Part shown: positions 26,589 to 35,823 of the stretch, piece by piece
How the letters are laid out: the number at the start of each line of letters is the position of its first letter
Numbering within the stretch: position 1 is the stretch's first letter
Notes under the pieces: model-generated
What the model saw: only the letters and a program-made list of their open reading frames with translations
What the model was told of the DNA's origin: nothing
Databases searched by the model: none
Made by a program: the position numbers and the translations under genes
Origin: Aeriscardovia sp.
Lineage (GTDB): Bacteria; Actinomycetota; Actinomycetes; Actinomycetales; Bifidobacteriaceae
Assembly (NCBI GenBank): GCA_017632945.1
Contig: JAGBQH010000011.1
Span: 1-49,091, forward strand
DNA: 49,091 nucleotides
Direction of reading: 5' to 3'

Positions 26589-27902
26589 TCAGAGACCGGC
26601 CTGAGTGGGAGAGACAAATCCCGTTTCTATCAAGACCTTTTTGAAATTATTTTCATCTACCGTTGTGGCCGCGACGCTCTGGGCGGAAGGCGAGGCACCG
26701 CTTTCTTCTTTCATGCACGCCGCCGCTATCGCAGAGGCCAGAGAGCTTCTGTTTACCAGGCCCGTAGACCACTCCCTCGCATTTACCACGTTTTGAAGAG
26801 CCGGCGAAAGCGCGCCAAAACCTATTAAAATAGGCCAACTTTGAGCTTTTCTCTCCTTTATGAGGGCCTTTGCCACCTCCTTTTGCGCCTCGGGCCCCAT
26901 AGACAACGAAGGAGAGGGAGGCGCCTGCTTTTTTACCACCTTTTGCTGATTTGACTGCGACAGGGAGGTGTTGGCATCGGCCACGGTTCCCTGGTAGCCC
27001 ATATTCTTCAGCACCCCCCCTACCTGAGTGGCTACAAAGTCATTGCAGGCTATAACGGCACCGATATTTGGGAGGAGGTTTGGGGAAATTGTTTCTTTTA
27101 GAGGTGAAAGATATGAATTTTCCGTTTCCCTCGCCTGATCTATAACCTTTTTGAGATTTTTTTGAAGCGCCTCCTTGGTTGTGGCGTCCACCATGAGATC
27201 TTGCCAATTTTGCCCATTCCATGCCGGATCGTAAATAAGTTTCTGTTCAAAGTAGGAAGAGAGCTGAGACCATATGCCTTCAAAAAGTTCGTGGCAGTCC
27301 TGCTGGCTTTGCGGAGAAGAAACTGAGGGAAGAAGGATAAGCAGAGGAAAAGGGGTTATAGGGGTGAGGCGGTAGTTTTTAATTTTTGCTAGCAGGGAAG
27401 ATGCCTCCATCTTTCCTATTTCATACATTGAAGGAAGGGAAATGGAACTGGAAAGGCCGGGGAGGGTGGTTACAAACGAGGCTTTGGACGAAGAAAGGGC
27501 TTTTGAGAGGGTGGCGGAAGGAAGGGGGGAGAGGAGGTTTCCGAACTGCTGCCTTGAAATTTCAGGCTCTCCTGCCGGAAAAACCACGTCTATACTACCC
27601 TTCCTGGACTTTTCTACATCCTGTATTTCCTGCTCCAACCCCACCTCTTGCACGCTTATCTGCTGCTGATCTACTCCGTTTTTCTCCAGGCCTTCTTCAA
27701 CCGCTTTTGCCACATTCTGCCATGTATTTACCGGGGAAAAACTGTTTTGCCATGAAGGTATGTAAATGGAAACGGGCTTGTCGGGCTTAATGGAGTGGGC
27801 TGAAAGCACAGGCTTGGGGCGCGCCTGGCCGCATCCGGCCAAAACAAGCACGCAGGCTCCAATTAAGGCCACTCCCCCTTTTTTCAGCCGTCCATGAGCC
27901 AT
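26589..27902 (-). CDS. Solute-binding-type lipoprotein
   Basis: 437 residues with a signal peptide (Lys7-Lys8, hydrophobic ALIGACVLVLAG) and a lipobox LAGC with Cys24, so it should be lipid-anchored outside the membrane after Lgt. The rest resembles a periplasmic-binding-protein fold of the sugar (LacI/RbsB) type: KPVSIYIPSWQNSF at the first strand, repeated VVFPAG, IGAVIACNDFVATQVGGVLK and ILIGFGALSPALQNV, which parallel the domain-start and ligand-hinge strands. No permease or ATPase gene is adjacent, so a transport role is open; sensing or binding alone is possible. It is divergent from the acyl-CoA synthetase. Confidence 0.8.
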   Translation of the reverse strand: MAHGRLKKGGVALIGACVLVLAGCGQARPKPVLSAHSIKPDKPVSIYIPSWQNSFSPVNTWQNVAKAVEEGLEKNGVDQQQISVQEVGLEQEIQDVEKSRKGSIDVVFPAGEPEISRQQFGNLLSPLPSATLSKALSSSKASFVTTLPGLSSSISLPSMYEIGKMEASSLLAKIKNYRLTPITPFPLLILLPSVSSPQSQQDCHELFEGIWSQLSSYFEQKLIYDPAWNGQNWQDLMVDATTKEALQKNLKKVIDQARETENSYLSPLKETISPNLLPNIGAVIACNDFVATQVGGVLKNMGYQGTVADANTSLSQSNQQKVVKKQAPPSPSLSMGPEAQKEVAKALIKERKAQSWPILIGFGALSPALQNVVNAREWSTGLVNRSSLASAIAAACMKEESGASPSAQSVAATTVDENNFKKVLIETGFVSPTQAGL

Positions 27903-27926
27903 CGTTTATAAAGCTTTCCTCGAAAG

Positions 27927-27954
27927 ATATTAATTTGAGCTCTGCAGGGTCTAA
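27927..27954 (-). promoter_or_regulatory. Candidate promoter of the lipoprotein gene
   Basis: On the minus strand TTAGAC (27954-27949) and TAATAT (27932-27927) are 16 nt apart. The -35 box lies in the palindrome at 27950-27964. Confidence 0.35.
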
Positions 27955-27963
27955 TATTATTAG
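27935..27963 (+). promoter_or_regulatory. Candidate promoter of the acyl-CoA synthetase gene
   Basis: TTGAGC (27935-27940) and TATTAG (27958-27963) are 17 nt apart, about 45 nt before the ATG at 28008. The -10 box lies in the palindrome at 27950-27964. Confidence 0.4.
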
Positions 27964-27964
27964 A
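27950..27964. promoter_or_regulatory. Perfect palindrome, candidate operator
   Basis: TCTAATA-T-TATTAGA is a perfect 15-base palindrome between the divergent lipoprotein and fadD-like genes. It overlaps the -10 of the forward promoter and the -35 of the reverse one, as expected for a shared repressor site. The cognate regulator is not in this window. Confidence 0.5.
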
Positions 27965-28007
27965 AATTAAATGCTACTTCATCTTAACGGCTTTGTCGGG
28001 AGGTTTA

Positions 28008-29813
28008 ATGAAAAAAGAGAGCGCCTCACCTCTGACTTACGAGACGTCTCCTGGAGACAACCTGTTTTCCATCCTGCAAAAGCGGGCACAGCAATCGCCT
28101 GACGGTGAGCTTATAAAGTACAAAGACGAAGTCGGTAAATGGCAGTCTTTTTCAGCCGCAGAATTTTTGGATCTGGTCAAATTGATAGCCAGGGGCCTCA
28201 TTTCCAGGGGCTTTAAAAAGGGAGATGCCCTGGCAATTCTCTCTTCCACCCGCTGGGAATGGACGGCGTTTGACTACGCCGCCCTAAGCATCGGGATGGT
28301 AGTAGTCCCCATATACCAGACCGATTCCCCCCTTCAGATTAAGGGCATTTTAAACGATACCGAGGCCAAAATCCTGATTGCGGAAGATAGGGTGCAAAAG
28401 GAGAAAATAGCGGAAATACAGTCGGAACTTCCATTTATGAAGTCTGAGTGGATGATAGACGAAGGAGCCCTGGTCACTTTTTGCGAACTGGGGAAGGCTG
28501 TGGCAGAAGAAGAGTGGGAAAAAAGGGCAGAAGAAGTAAAAGAGACGGATCTGGCTACGATTGTCTACACTTCAGGGTCTACCGGAGAACCTAAAGGGGC
28601 CGAACTCACACATGGAATGCTTTGCTGCAATGCCTACAGCATCTGCATGACAGTACCGCAAATCTGCTATCAGGATCAGGGCTGCTACCTTTGCTTCCTT
28701 CCCCTTGCGCATATCTTTGCAAGATCCATGCAATTTGCAGTCACTGCCTGCTCCCTTTCTCTTGCGCTAGAAGGCGATACCAAAACCCTCTTAGACGACT
28801 TTAGAAAGGTTAATCCCACTTTGATTTTGGGTGTGCCCAGAGTATTTGAAAAGATCTACAATGCCGCCACCCAAAAAGCCGGAAAGGGAGCTTCCTCTTC
28901 GGTCTTTAAAAAAGCCGTGAGGGCTGCAAAGGACTGGTCAAAATACCAACAGGAAAAAAGCCCCATCCCCACCATGGTCGAATACAGAAAAAGGTTTTAT
29001 TCAAGAATTGTGTACAAAAAGATCTTGAAAGCCTTAGGAAACCGGGCGAGCTTTGCAGTAACTGGGGGAGCTCCCATAGACAGGGGCCTTTCTTCCTTCT
29101 TTAATGGCATAGGCCTTCCCCTGCTGGAGGGGTATGGACTTACCGAATGCTGCCCGTGCGTTTTAAATCCCGTGGAAGGTTATAAGGTGGGAAGCGCAGG
29201 AAAGCCCATAGCTTCTTGCTCTATAGCTGTGAGCGAGGAAGGGGAGATACTTATAAAAGGCCCCATGGTGTTTAGAGGATACCACAATGACCCAAATCTG
29301 ACGGCCAAAGTCATGGATGAAGAGGGCTGGTTCCACACCGGGGATCTGGGAGAAATAGACGAAGACGGATTTTTATTTATCACCGGAAGAAAAAAAGATC
29401 TGATAATTACAGCCGGAGGGAAGAACGTATGCCCATCCGTTTTGGAGGCGGCAATGAAACTCTGCCCGCTCGTAGAAGAGTGCGCAGTTATAGGAGACAA
29501 AAAGCCCTTCGTCTCAGCTCTAATCACCCTAAATCTCGGGGCAGTAAATGAATTTCTAGCTTCCAGAAACCTTCCCAGCCAAGAAAGCCTAAAGGAGGCC
29601 TCTCAAAATCCCCTTGTCTACAACTGCATTCTCAGAGCAGTAGACAAGGCCAACGAAAAAGTGTCAAGGGCAGAATCTATAAGGAAGTTTTTGATTTTGC
29701 CCTCTGAATTTAGCGTGGAAAATGGGCTGCTCACCCCATCGATGAAAATACGCAGAGAGGCGATAACCAAGAGGTTTAAAGGGGAAATAGAAAAGAAAAT
29801 CTATTCGCGCTAG
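28008..29813 (+). CDS. fadD: Long-chain acyl-CoA synthetase (AMP-forming)
   Basis: This ANL-superfamily enzyme activates a fatty acid with ATP and joins it to CoA. The 601-residue protein has the P-loop-like IVYTSGSTGEPKGAELTH, the LEGYGLTECCP adenylation motif, GWFHTGDLGEIDEDGFLFI and the GRKKDLIITAGGKNVCP hinge and C-terminal domain; it resembles the FadD15 group of actinobacteria. The ATG at 28008 has GGGAGG four bases upstream. Substrate chain length cannot be read from the sequence. Its TAG stop shares bases with the clpP2 stop. Confidence 0.93.
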   Translation: MKKESASPLTYETSPGDNLFSILQKRAQQSPDGELIKYKDEVGKWQSFSAAEFLDLVKLIARGLISRGFKKGDALAILSSTRWEWTAFDYAALSIGMVVVPIYQTDSPLQIKGILNDTEAKILIAEDRVQKEKIAEIQSELPFMKSEWMIDEGALVTFCELGKAVAEEEWEKRAEEVKETDLATIVYTSGSTGEPKGAELTHGMLCCNAYSICMTVPQICYQDQGCYLCFLPLAHIFARSMQFAVTACSLSLALEGDTKTLLDDFRKVNPTLILGVPRVFEKIYNAATQKAGKGASSSVFKKAVRAAKDWSKYQQEKSPIPTMVEYRKRFYSRIVYKKILKALGNRASFAVTGGAPIDRGLSSFFNGIGLPLLEGYGLTECCPCVLNPVEGYKVGSAGKPIASCSIAVSEEGEILIKGPMVFRGYHNDPNLTAKVMDEEGWFHTGDLGEIDEDGFLFITGRKKDLIITAGGKNVCPSVLEAAMKLCPLVEECAVIGDKKPFVSALITLNLGAVNEFLASRNLPSQESLKEASQNPLVYNCILRAVDKANEKVSRAESIRKFLILPSEFSVENGLLTPSMKIRREAITKRFKGEIEKKIYSR

Positions 29814-30436
29814 GCTTTCCTGCGCTCCAAAATCTCATCTACGATGCCGTAGTCTTTAGCTTCCTGAGCGGTGAGAATGGTGTCTAACTCTATGTCTTTT
29901 CCGATCTTTTCCTCGCTTTGACCGGTGTGCTTGGCCAGAGTCTTTTCAAGCCACTTGCGCATCCTGAGCATTTCTTTAGCTTGAATCTCTATTTCGCTGG
30001 CCTTTCCAAAGCTTTCTCCCATGGCAGGCTGATGAATGAGAACCCTGGCGTTGGGAAGAATTAGCCTCTTCCCCTTGGCGCCGGCCGCTAAAATCACCGA
30101 AGCTGCGCTTGTAGCCTGCCCCAAGCACACCGTAGACACGTCGGGCTTTACGTACTGCATGGTGTCATAAATGGCAGTCATGGCGGTCATAGAGCCCCCG
30201 GGAGAGTTTATGTAGATAGTGATGTCGCGATTGGGATCCTGGCTTTCCAGAACCAAAAGCTGGGCCATGATGTCGTCAGCGCTGGCATCATCTACCTGCA
30301 CTCCCATGAAGATTATCCGCTCTTCAAAAAGCCTTGAATAAGGATCGGCCCTTTTTACGCCGTAAGGCGTCCTCTCTTCAAATTCGGGAAGGATGTAGCG
30401 ATCCTGGAAACTCTCAAACCCTGTAGGATTTCTCAT
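29810..30436 (-). CDS. clpP2: ATP-dependent Clp protease proteolytic subunit 2
   Basis: A ClpP serine protease subunit. Ser110 (GQATSAASVIL) and His135 (RVLIHQPAMG) are the visible members of the catalytic triad, with [19 protein letters not shown] in front. The 208 residues include an N-terminal propeptide-like segment. In actinobacteria ClpP1 and ClpP2 form a mixed two-ring protease used by ClpX or ClpC. It lies four bases after clpP1 and its stop overlaps that of fadD. Confidence 0.96.
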   Translation of the reverse strand: MRNPTGFESFQDRYILPEFEERTPYGVKRADPYSRLFEERIIFMGVQVDDASADDIMAQLLVLESQDPNRDITIYINSPGGSMTAMTAIYDTMQYVKPDVSTVCLGQATSAASVILAAGAKGKRLILPNARVLIHQPAMGESFGKASEIEIQAKEMLRMRKWLEKTLAKHTGQSEEKIGKDIELDTILTAQEAKDYGIVDEILERRKA

Positions 30437-30440
30437 TCTC

Positions 30441-31031
30441 TTATCCTTCCAAACTATCGGGCGAAGAGATTACGTGGTCCACAAATCCATAATCCAAAGC
30501 CTGCTGAGCTGTAAACCAATGGTCGTAGGCGTTATCTTCGTAAATCTGTTCTACGCTCTTGCCGGTCTGCTTGGCCGTAATTTCCGAGAGAGTCTTTTTC
30601 ATGTCCATAATCAGCTCTGCATTTACGCGCACATCCGTTTCCGTGCCGCCTATTCCTCCCGCAGGCTGGTGCATTAAAACCCTGGCGTGCGAAGTTATGT
30701 ACCTCTTGCCTTTAGCTCCGCTTGAGAGAAGGAATTGGCCCATGGAAGCCGCCATGCCCACTGCCACGGTAGCCACATCGGGAGCTACAAGCTGCATCGT
30801 GTCATATATGGCCATACCGGCTGTAATAGAGCCTCCGGGAGAGTTGATATAGAGCCAAATATCCTGTTTGGGGTTTTGGTGGGCGAGCATTAACATTTCA
30901 GCGCAGATGACGTTTGCATTTTCATCTTTCACTTCTCCTGCCAGCCATATGATTCTGTTTTTGAGAAGCTGCCTGAATATGGGATGCCCTCCGGGGAGCA
31001 TCTCTTCGTCCCCCTCATTTAATTGTGACAA
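30441..31031 (-). CDS. clpP1: ATP-dependent Clp protease proteolytic subunit 1
   Basis: Second ClpP subunit, with Ser96 ([13 protein letters not shown]) and His121 ([10 protein letters not shown]) of the triad and the conserved [19 protein letters not shown]. 196 residues. The TTG at 31031 has AGGAGA upstream; an ATG ten codons later, with GAGGGGG before it, is an alternative. It is eight bases after tig and co-transcribed with it. Confidence 0.96.
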   Translation of the reverse strand: MSQLNEGDEEMLPGGHPIFRQLLKNRIIWLAGEVKDENANVICAEMLMLAHQNPKQDIWLYINSPGGSITAGMAIYDTMQLVAPDVATVAVGMAASMGQFLLSSGAKGKRYITSHARVLMHQPAGGIGGTETDVRVNAELIMDMKKTLSEITAKQTGKSVEQIYEDNAYDHWFTAQQALDYGFVDHVISSPDSLEG

Positions 31032-31039
31032 ATTTTCTC

Positions 31040-32449
31040 CTATTTGCCGGACTTAGCCGAACCCTTCTTTGACTTAGAAGACTGCTTACCTGCCTCGTCG
31101 GTCTTTTTGGCGGCAAGGGAGGCAGCAGCCATGGATCTGGCCTCATCTGTAGCCTGCTTTTCCTTTTTCTCTTCCTCTTCATCTCCAAGGAAGCTGGAAA
31201 GGTCTAACTTCTCTCCGTTTTCGTCTACAAAATCGGCCTTTTTCATGCCTTCCACCAGCGCCTTCTGGTGGCGAGCAGTGCTTATGGTTTCTTCAAACTG
31301 CCCGTTTCTGATCACCATATTGATAAATTCGGGAAGAGGGATGTTGAACTGCTGAGCTGTAATGCCCAGAAAGCGAGTGATGTCGCCCTCGGTGAGTTCA
31401 GTTTTTAAATCATCGGAAAGCTGATCGAGTACGATCTGCTCTTTCATGGCCTTTTCAAGTTCGGAAGTAATTTCGGCTTTTTGAGCTTTGGTTGCATCTT
31501 TTCCAAGCTTTGCGATCTGTTCGTCAGAAAGGCTCTTAATCATATCCTCGGGAAGAGGGATTTCAACTCCCTCAAGGTAATTTATGAATGCATCCCTGGC
31601 AGCATTGGCAACCTGGGCATCTCTTCTGGCGCTGATTTGCTTTTTGATGGCTTCTTTAAGTTCGGAGAGAGTGTCAAATTCCGAAGCTTCCTTTGCAAAC
31701 TCGTCGTCGAGCTTGGGAAGCTCCTCCCTCTTTACGTCATTCACTTTTACTTCGGCGCGCAGCTCCTTGCCCTTATTCTCTCCTGACTTGGGGGTAAAGG
31801 TGAAGGTCGCCTCTTCTCCCTTCCTCATTCCGCGCAGAGTCTTATCGAGTCCCGGAATTTCGGAGGAACCCACCCTGTAGCTGGGCTCTCTTTTGGATTC
31901 TATCTCTTTGTCGCCGTCAAATATCTTTAGATCCATGTCAAGATAGTTGTCCGTTTTTATGAGGGCGGAAGTCTCAACGAGGGTGGAATAGTTGTGCCTG
32001 AGCTTGGTTAAGGCATCGTCTAGTTCCTTTTCTTCATCTACCTTGGGAACTTCAACCTTGATCTCTTCTCCTTCAATTTTGGGCAGAGATATGTCGGGCC
32101 TGACTACGATTTGCGCCTCAAAGGAAAGATCTTCGCCGGGCTTTGCGGGAAGATTGGTTATGGAAATCTGCGGAGCATCTATGGGGCGGACTTCATCCTT
32201 ATTTTCCTGAAGGGCTTTCTGGTAGAAGTTCTTCACAATGCCCTCCAGGGCCCTGTCCAAGATGTAGCTGTAGCCAACTTTGGCATCAATCAACTTCGCC
32301 GGAACGTGCCCCTTCCTGAAGCCGGGAATGGAGATCCTATGCGCAATTACATCGCGTTCCTTGTTTATAAAGGGAGCCAGATCCTCCCCCGAAGCCGTTA
32401 TATCTAGTTGGACTTTCGTAGGATCTAGCCGATTGATGGTAACTTTCAC
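31040..32449 (-). CDS. tig: Trigger factor
   Basis: Trigger factor is the ribosome-bound chaperone and prolyl isomerase that meets nascent chains at uL23. The N-terminal ribosome-binding signature is [12 protein letters not shown] near residue 41. An FKBP-like domain follows ([20 protein letters not shown]), then a helical C-terminal arm. The last ~50 residues are Lys/Ser/Ala-rich and low in complexity. 469 residues, GTG start with GGAG upstream. Together with the clpP genes it makes a protein-quality operon. Confidence 0.97.
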   Translation of the reverse strand: MKVTINRLDPTKVQLDITASGEDLAPFINKERDVIAHRISIPGFRKGHVPAKLIDAKVGYSYILDRALEGIVKNFYQKALQENKDEVRPIDAPQISITNLPAKPGEDLSFEAQIVVRPDISLPKIEGEEIKVEVPKVDEEKELDDALTKLRHNYSTLVETSALIKTDNYLDMDLKIFDGDKEIESKREPSYRVGSSEIPGLDKTLRGMRKGEEATFTFTPKSGENKGKELRAEVKVNDVKREELPKLDDEFAKEASEFDTLSELKEAIKKQISARRDAQVANAARDAFINYLEGVEIPLPEDMIKSLSDEQIAKLGKDATKAQKAEITSELEKAMKEQIVLDQLSDDLKTELTEGDITRFLGITAQQFNIPLPEFINMVIRNGQFEETISTARHQKALVEGMKKADFVDENGEKLDLSSFLGDEEEEKKEKQATDEARSMAAASLAAKKTDEAGKQSSKSKKGSAKSGK

Positions 32450-32473
32450 TGTCAGCTCCGTTTTCTTCTGTTA

Positions 32474-32488
32474 TTGACAATAAGTCAA
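32474..32488 (-). promoter_or_regulatory. Inverted repeat at the tig-clpP start site, candidate operator
   Basis: TTGAC-N5-GTCAA lies just downstream of the predicted -10, at about +1 to +14, where a repressor would block the operon. It does not fit the CIRCE, HAIR or ClgR consensus I know. Confidence 0.4.
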
Positions 32489-32492
32489 GGCA

Positions 32493-32522
32493 ATTATAAA
32501 TTACTAGCTTCTATAACTTTAA
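32493..32522 (-). promoter_or_regulatory. Promoter of tig-clpP1-clpP2
   Basis: On the minus strand TTAAAG (32522-32517) and a consensus TATAAT (32498-32493) are 18 nt apart. The -35 lies inside the end of the upstream rnd gene. The leader is about 38 nt. Confidence 0.5.
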
Positions 32523-33759
32523 CTATTAAGCTTAACCTCCAGTCATTTACTCCTTCCGATCTTAAAAACTTTTCAAAATCTGCACCTACAGGTTCCATCC
32601 AGAAGTATTCCCTTAAGAGCCTGGGGCTTATCAAAAATACGGAAGGAATGTCTAGTGAGCGGGCGAGCTTCCCTACGGCCTCCATAGCCTTTTCCAGCCG
32701 TTCAAGCTTGTCGGGATGCCTCTTTTCCCAAATTTTGAGCGAATTTGGAACGGCAGAGCCATGCTTGGTGGGCGCAGCGGTGGGCATAGGAAGAGAGGAA
32801 GAATCAAGATCCATCGCTCTTTGCACAGCTTCTTTCCATATTTTCGGCTTTATACGGTGCTGGAGAGGGATGTAATGGTCAAAAAGGCTATCCAACTGTC
32901 CGTCCTTTTCTATTTTTACCCTCTCTTCAGCTCCGGTCTCCCGAAACTCCCTTTCATTTTTGGGTTTTTTGAGGGCGAGGGCGATTATCGTTTCATCTTT
33001 AAGCACCAGTCCAGGGGCGAGATCCAACTCCCTGGCCACTTTTTCCCTAGCCTCCCAAACTTCCCTTACCACAGCAAGGGCCCGCCTGTCGGGGCCTAAG
33101 ACATTGATATTTGAGACCCCGCGCCACGGGTCAGGCCTTTTTTTGCCTTCTATGCCTTTTTGAAGGATTGTGGAAAATTCGTCTTCCGCCCATTGGCGCA
33201 CGCCTTTTTTGCTAAGATCCTTCTCCTGAATTTCTTTTATATCCAGCAAAAACTCCACATCCAGCGCCGCGTAATTCCTCCAGGGCCTGGGAAGGGGGCG
33301 AAGTGACCAATCAGCCGTAGCAAATTCTTTTTCTAGTGAAATTCCCAAGAAGGCCTCAGTGCACCTAGAGAGCCCCATCCTTTCCATGCCTAAAAACATG
33401 CAGGAGACCTGGGTATCAAAAAGGGCCGGAGGAATTATTCCCATCTGGCAGAACGCCGGAACGTCCTGCATCGAATCGTGAAGGACCCACCTGGGAGCTA
33501 AAGCTGAAAGCCTTGAGAGATCGGCTCCAAGCGACGAAAGAGTAGGGGCATCAAAAAGGAAGATGGGGGTGCCCTGCTTTTTCATCTGTATGAGGTAGTT
33601 TTCATGCGAATAGCGGTACATCGCCGCTCTTTCCGCATCCACTGCCACCGGACCCGGGGCGGATTTAAGAATGGAAACGGCCTCTTCAAACCTCGAAAGG
33701 GAGTCCACCACCGGCGGAACTCCCCCTCTAGGCTCTTTGACTAAGTTAAAACTGAGCAT
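32494..33759 (-). CDS. rnd: RNase D-like 3'-5' exonuclease with HRDC domain
   Basis: A DEDDy exonuclease that trims RNA 3' ends such as tRNA precursors. Exo I is VDAERA (Asp41, Glu43), Exo II LHDSMQDV (Asp99) and Exo III NYAALDVEFLL (Tyr163, Asp167). An HRDC-type helical domain follows near residue 220 (RRALAVVREVWEAREKVARE), and a second may occur further on. In Exo II the usual His-Asn-Ala is His-Asp-Ser. 421 residues. The start is three bases after the SPOR-like gene. Confidence 0.9.
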   Translation of the reverse strand: MLSFNLVKEPRGGVPPVVDSLSRFEEAVSILKSAPGPVAVDAERAAMYRYSHENYLIQMKKQGTPIFLFDAPTLSSLGADLSRLSALAPRWVLHDSMQDVPAFCQMGIIPPALFDTQVSCMFLGMERMGLSRCTEAFLGISLEKEFATADWSLRPLPRPWRNYAALDVEFLLDIKEIQEKDLSKKGVRQWAEDEFSTILQKGIEGKKRPDPWRGVSNINVLGPDRRALAVVREVWEAREKVARELDLAPGLVLKDETIIALALKKPKNEREFRETGAEERVKIEKDGQLDSLFDHYIPLQHRIKPKIWKEAVQRAMDLDSSSLPMPTAAPTKHGSAVPNSLKIWEKRHPDKLERLEKAMEAVGKLARSLDIPSVFLISPRLLREYFWMEPVGADFEKFLRSEGVNDWRLSLIVKVIEASNL

Positions 33760-33762
33760 AAA

Positions 33763-34056
33763 TCAGAAGATGGCCGAAGGCGTGTCTTCTTCCCCTTCGG
33801 GGTCTTGTTTTATCTTTGCCCTCTCTTCTTCGCTCCCAAGTTCCGAAAGGGAATCTGCGCCGCTTTCTCCGTCCCATGAACGGTTCTCTTCATCCCATTT
33901 GGAATTATCCTGGGCCGCCTTCTCAAGGGCATTTCGAGCTTCTTGCTCGCTATTATAAGGACCCATCACATCAAACAGGCTGGAGATACGGCCGTATTCA
34001 ACCTTGCCAGTTTTGATATTGAAGTACCACTTTTTCTCTTCACCGGGCCACGACAT
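33763..34056 (-). CDS. Small SPOR-like/DUF protein, nadE-rnd operon
   Basis: 97 residues. The N-terminal half (WYFNIKTGKVEYGRIS, then RISSLFDVMGPYNSEQEARN) matches the small actinobacterial family named SPOR-domain-containing protein, with the conserved tract from the Trp-Tyr-Phe to GPY. The C-terminal half is acidic and low in complexity. There is no signal peptide, so a cell-envelope SPOR role is unlikely and the function is unknown. It has a GGAGGAGG site six bases before the ATG. Confidence 0.7.
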   Translation of the reverse strand: MSWPGEEKKWYFNIKTGKVEYGRISSLFDVMGPYNSEQEARNALEKAAQDNSKWDEENRSWDGESGADSLSELGSEEERAKIKQDPEGEEDTPSAIF

Positions 34057-34079
34057 GCGTCCTCCTCCAGCCTGCCTAC

Positions 34080-35756
34080 TTACTCAAAGAAATGCTGAGT
34101 AACCGGAATTTGCCTGTCGTGCTTAAGGGCGCGCAGGGAGACCTTCGGCCCCATGGGGCACTGCCTTCTCTTCCACTCGGCTTTGTCTACAAGGCCTATA
34201 ACCTTATCAACTACAGCCCTGTCGAAGCCTGCAGCCAGCATATCCGCCCTTCCCTTGTTCTCTTCGATGTAAGCGTAGAGTACGGCATCCAGGGTGTCGT
34301 AGTCGGGAAGGGAATCGGTATCTTTCTGGCCGGCATGAAGCTCCGCGCTCGGCTCCTTGGTGAGCATAGATTCGCTGATGCATCCGCCGTGCTCGTTCTT
34401 GAAGGCTGCCAGCTTGTAAACCCTGCTCTTGTAAATGTCGCAAATCGGGCTGTAGGCTCCGACCGAGTCTCCGTACATCGTAAAGTAGCCAGTAGCCATT
34501 TCAGACTTGTTGGCGCAGTTGATAACCAATCCGCCGTTCTGGTTGGAGTAGGACATGAGGATCATGCCGCGGATCCTGGAGTGAAGGTTCTCTTCGGCTC
34601 CGTCCTTTAGGCCCAGAGTGTCGAAGGCGGAAATGAAGGTTGAGATGGGGATTTCTTCAAACTTGCATCCCAGCTTTCCTGCAAATTCTCTGGCATCCTG
34701 TGCCGACTGGGCAGAAGTGCACGAAGAGGGCATGAAGATGCAGGTGACATTCTCCTTGCCCAAAGCATCGGCTGCGATCTCGGCGCAAAGCGCGGAGTCT
34801 ATTCCGCCGCTCAGGCCCACTATGGCCTTGTCAAACTCGTTCTTATGGGCGTAGTCTTTGAGACCCAAAACGGAATTTGCGTAAACCTGATCGTCTAGGC
34901 TGCCTAAAGGCCTGCAGATATTTACATCCTCTTGCGGGGCGTCTTCGGGCGAAGTGGGGGTAGCTCCCAGATCCCAGAAGATGAGGTCTTCTGCAAACTG
35001 CCTGGCCTGGGCAAAGAGCTTTCCTTTGCCATCCATAACAAAGCTTCCGCCGTCAAAGACGAGATCATCTTGGCCGCCCACCTGGTTTACATACATCACC
35101 GGGCATCCCAGCTTTGTTCCCTTTTCTACCGCCAGGCCGTAGCGGGTCTTCATCTTTCCTTCGTTATAGGGGCTGCCGTTTATAGAGACCAGAAGGTCAA
35201 TTCCTTCTCCCCTCAGGTCTCCCACGGTTCCCCCTTCTCTCCAGATGTCTTCGCAAATAGCGACTCCGAACTTCTTTCCAAAAAGTTCTACGGTCAAGGG
35301 TTTGTCTCCCGGAGCAAAGAGGCGAAGTTCATCAAATACGCCATAGGTCGGAAGGTAGTGCTTGTCGTAAGTGTCAAAAATCTCGCCGTCATGGAGTATG
35401 AAGAGGCGGTTGTGATCGGTGGCATACCAAATCTTGCCCTTTTGGGCTTCAAGGGAGCCTAGACCCAAAGATCCCACAAAGACGTAAAGGTCGCCAAGGC
35501 CGTTGTCTTTGAGGGCTGCAGCCAGCTGGCGGCTGGCATCAGATGCTTGGTAGCGGAAAGAATCTTTAAAAACTAGATCATCTGTCGGATAGCCCGTGAG
35601 AGTCATTTCGGGGCATACCACTATATCTGCATTCTTAGCCTTTGCTTTTTGGCAGGCCTTGATTACTTTTTCGCAATTACCCGCTATGTCTCCGACGAAT
35701 GTGTCTATCTGAGCCATCGCAAAACGTATCGGGCGATTTTCTACACCCATATCCAT
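34080..35756 (-). CDS. nadE: Glutamine-dependent NAD+ synthetase
   Basis: NadE amidates deamido-NAD to NAD+. The N-terminal nitrilase-like glutaminase domain has VCPEMTLTGYPTDD (Glu), YDKHYLPTYGVFDE (Lys) and FGVAICEDIWREGG (Cys), the catalytic triad. The C-terminal synthetase domain has the P-loop GLSGGIDSALCAEIA and the ATP/NaAD region STFISAFDTLGLK. 558 residues is typical for the two-domain type. It starts an operon with the SPOR-like gene and rnd. The start could be the ATG at 35756 or the one two codons later. Confidence 0.96.
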   Translation of the reverse strand: MDMGVENRPIRFAMAQIDTFVGDIAGNCEKVIKACQKAKAKNADIVVCPEMTLTGYPTDDLVFKDSFRYQASDASRQLAAALKDNGLGDLYVFVGSLGLGSLEAQKGKIWYATDHNRLFILHDGEIFDTYDKHYLPTYGVFDELRLFAPGDKPLTVELFGKKFGVAICEDIWREGGTVGDLRGEGIDLLVSINGSPYNEGKMKTRYGLAVEKGTKLGCPVMYVNQVGGQDDLVFDGGSFVMDGKGKLFAQARQFAEDLIFWDLGATPTSPEDAPQEDVNICRPLGSLDDQVYANSVLGLKDYAHKNEFDKAIVGLSGGIDSALCAEIAADALGKENVTCIFMPSSCTSAQSAQDAREFAGKLGCKFEEIPISTFISAFDTLGLKDGAEENLHSRIRGMILMSYSNQNGGLVINCANKSEMATGYFTMYGDSVGAYSPICDIYKSRVYKLAAFKNEHGGCISESMLTKEPSAELHAGQKDTDSLPDYDTLDAVLYAYIEENKGRADMLAAGFDRAVVDKVIGLVDKAEWKRRQCPMGPKVSLRALKHDRQIPVTQHFFE

Positions 35757-35823
35757 CTTCTTTCTAAACAGACAGATGCATCCTAACAGGTTGAAGTCAG
35801 CAAAAACGACCGCCCTTCAGATG

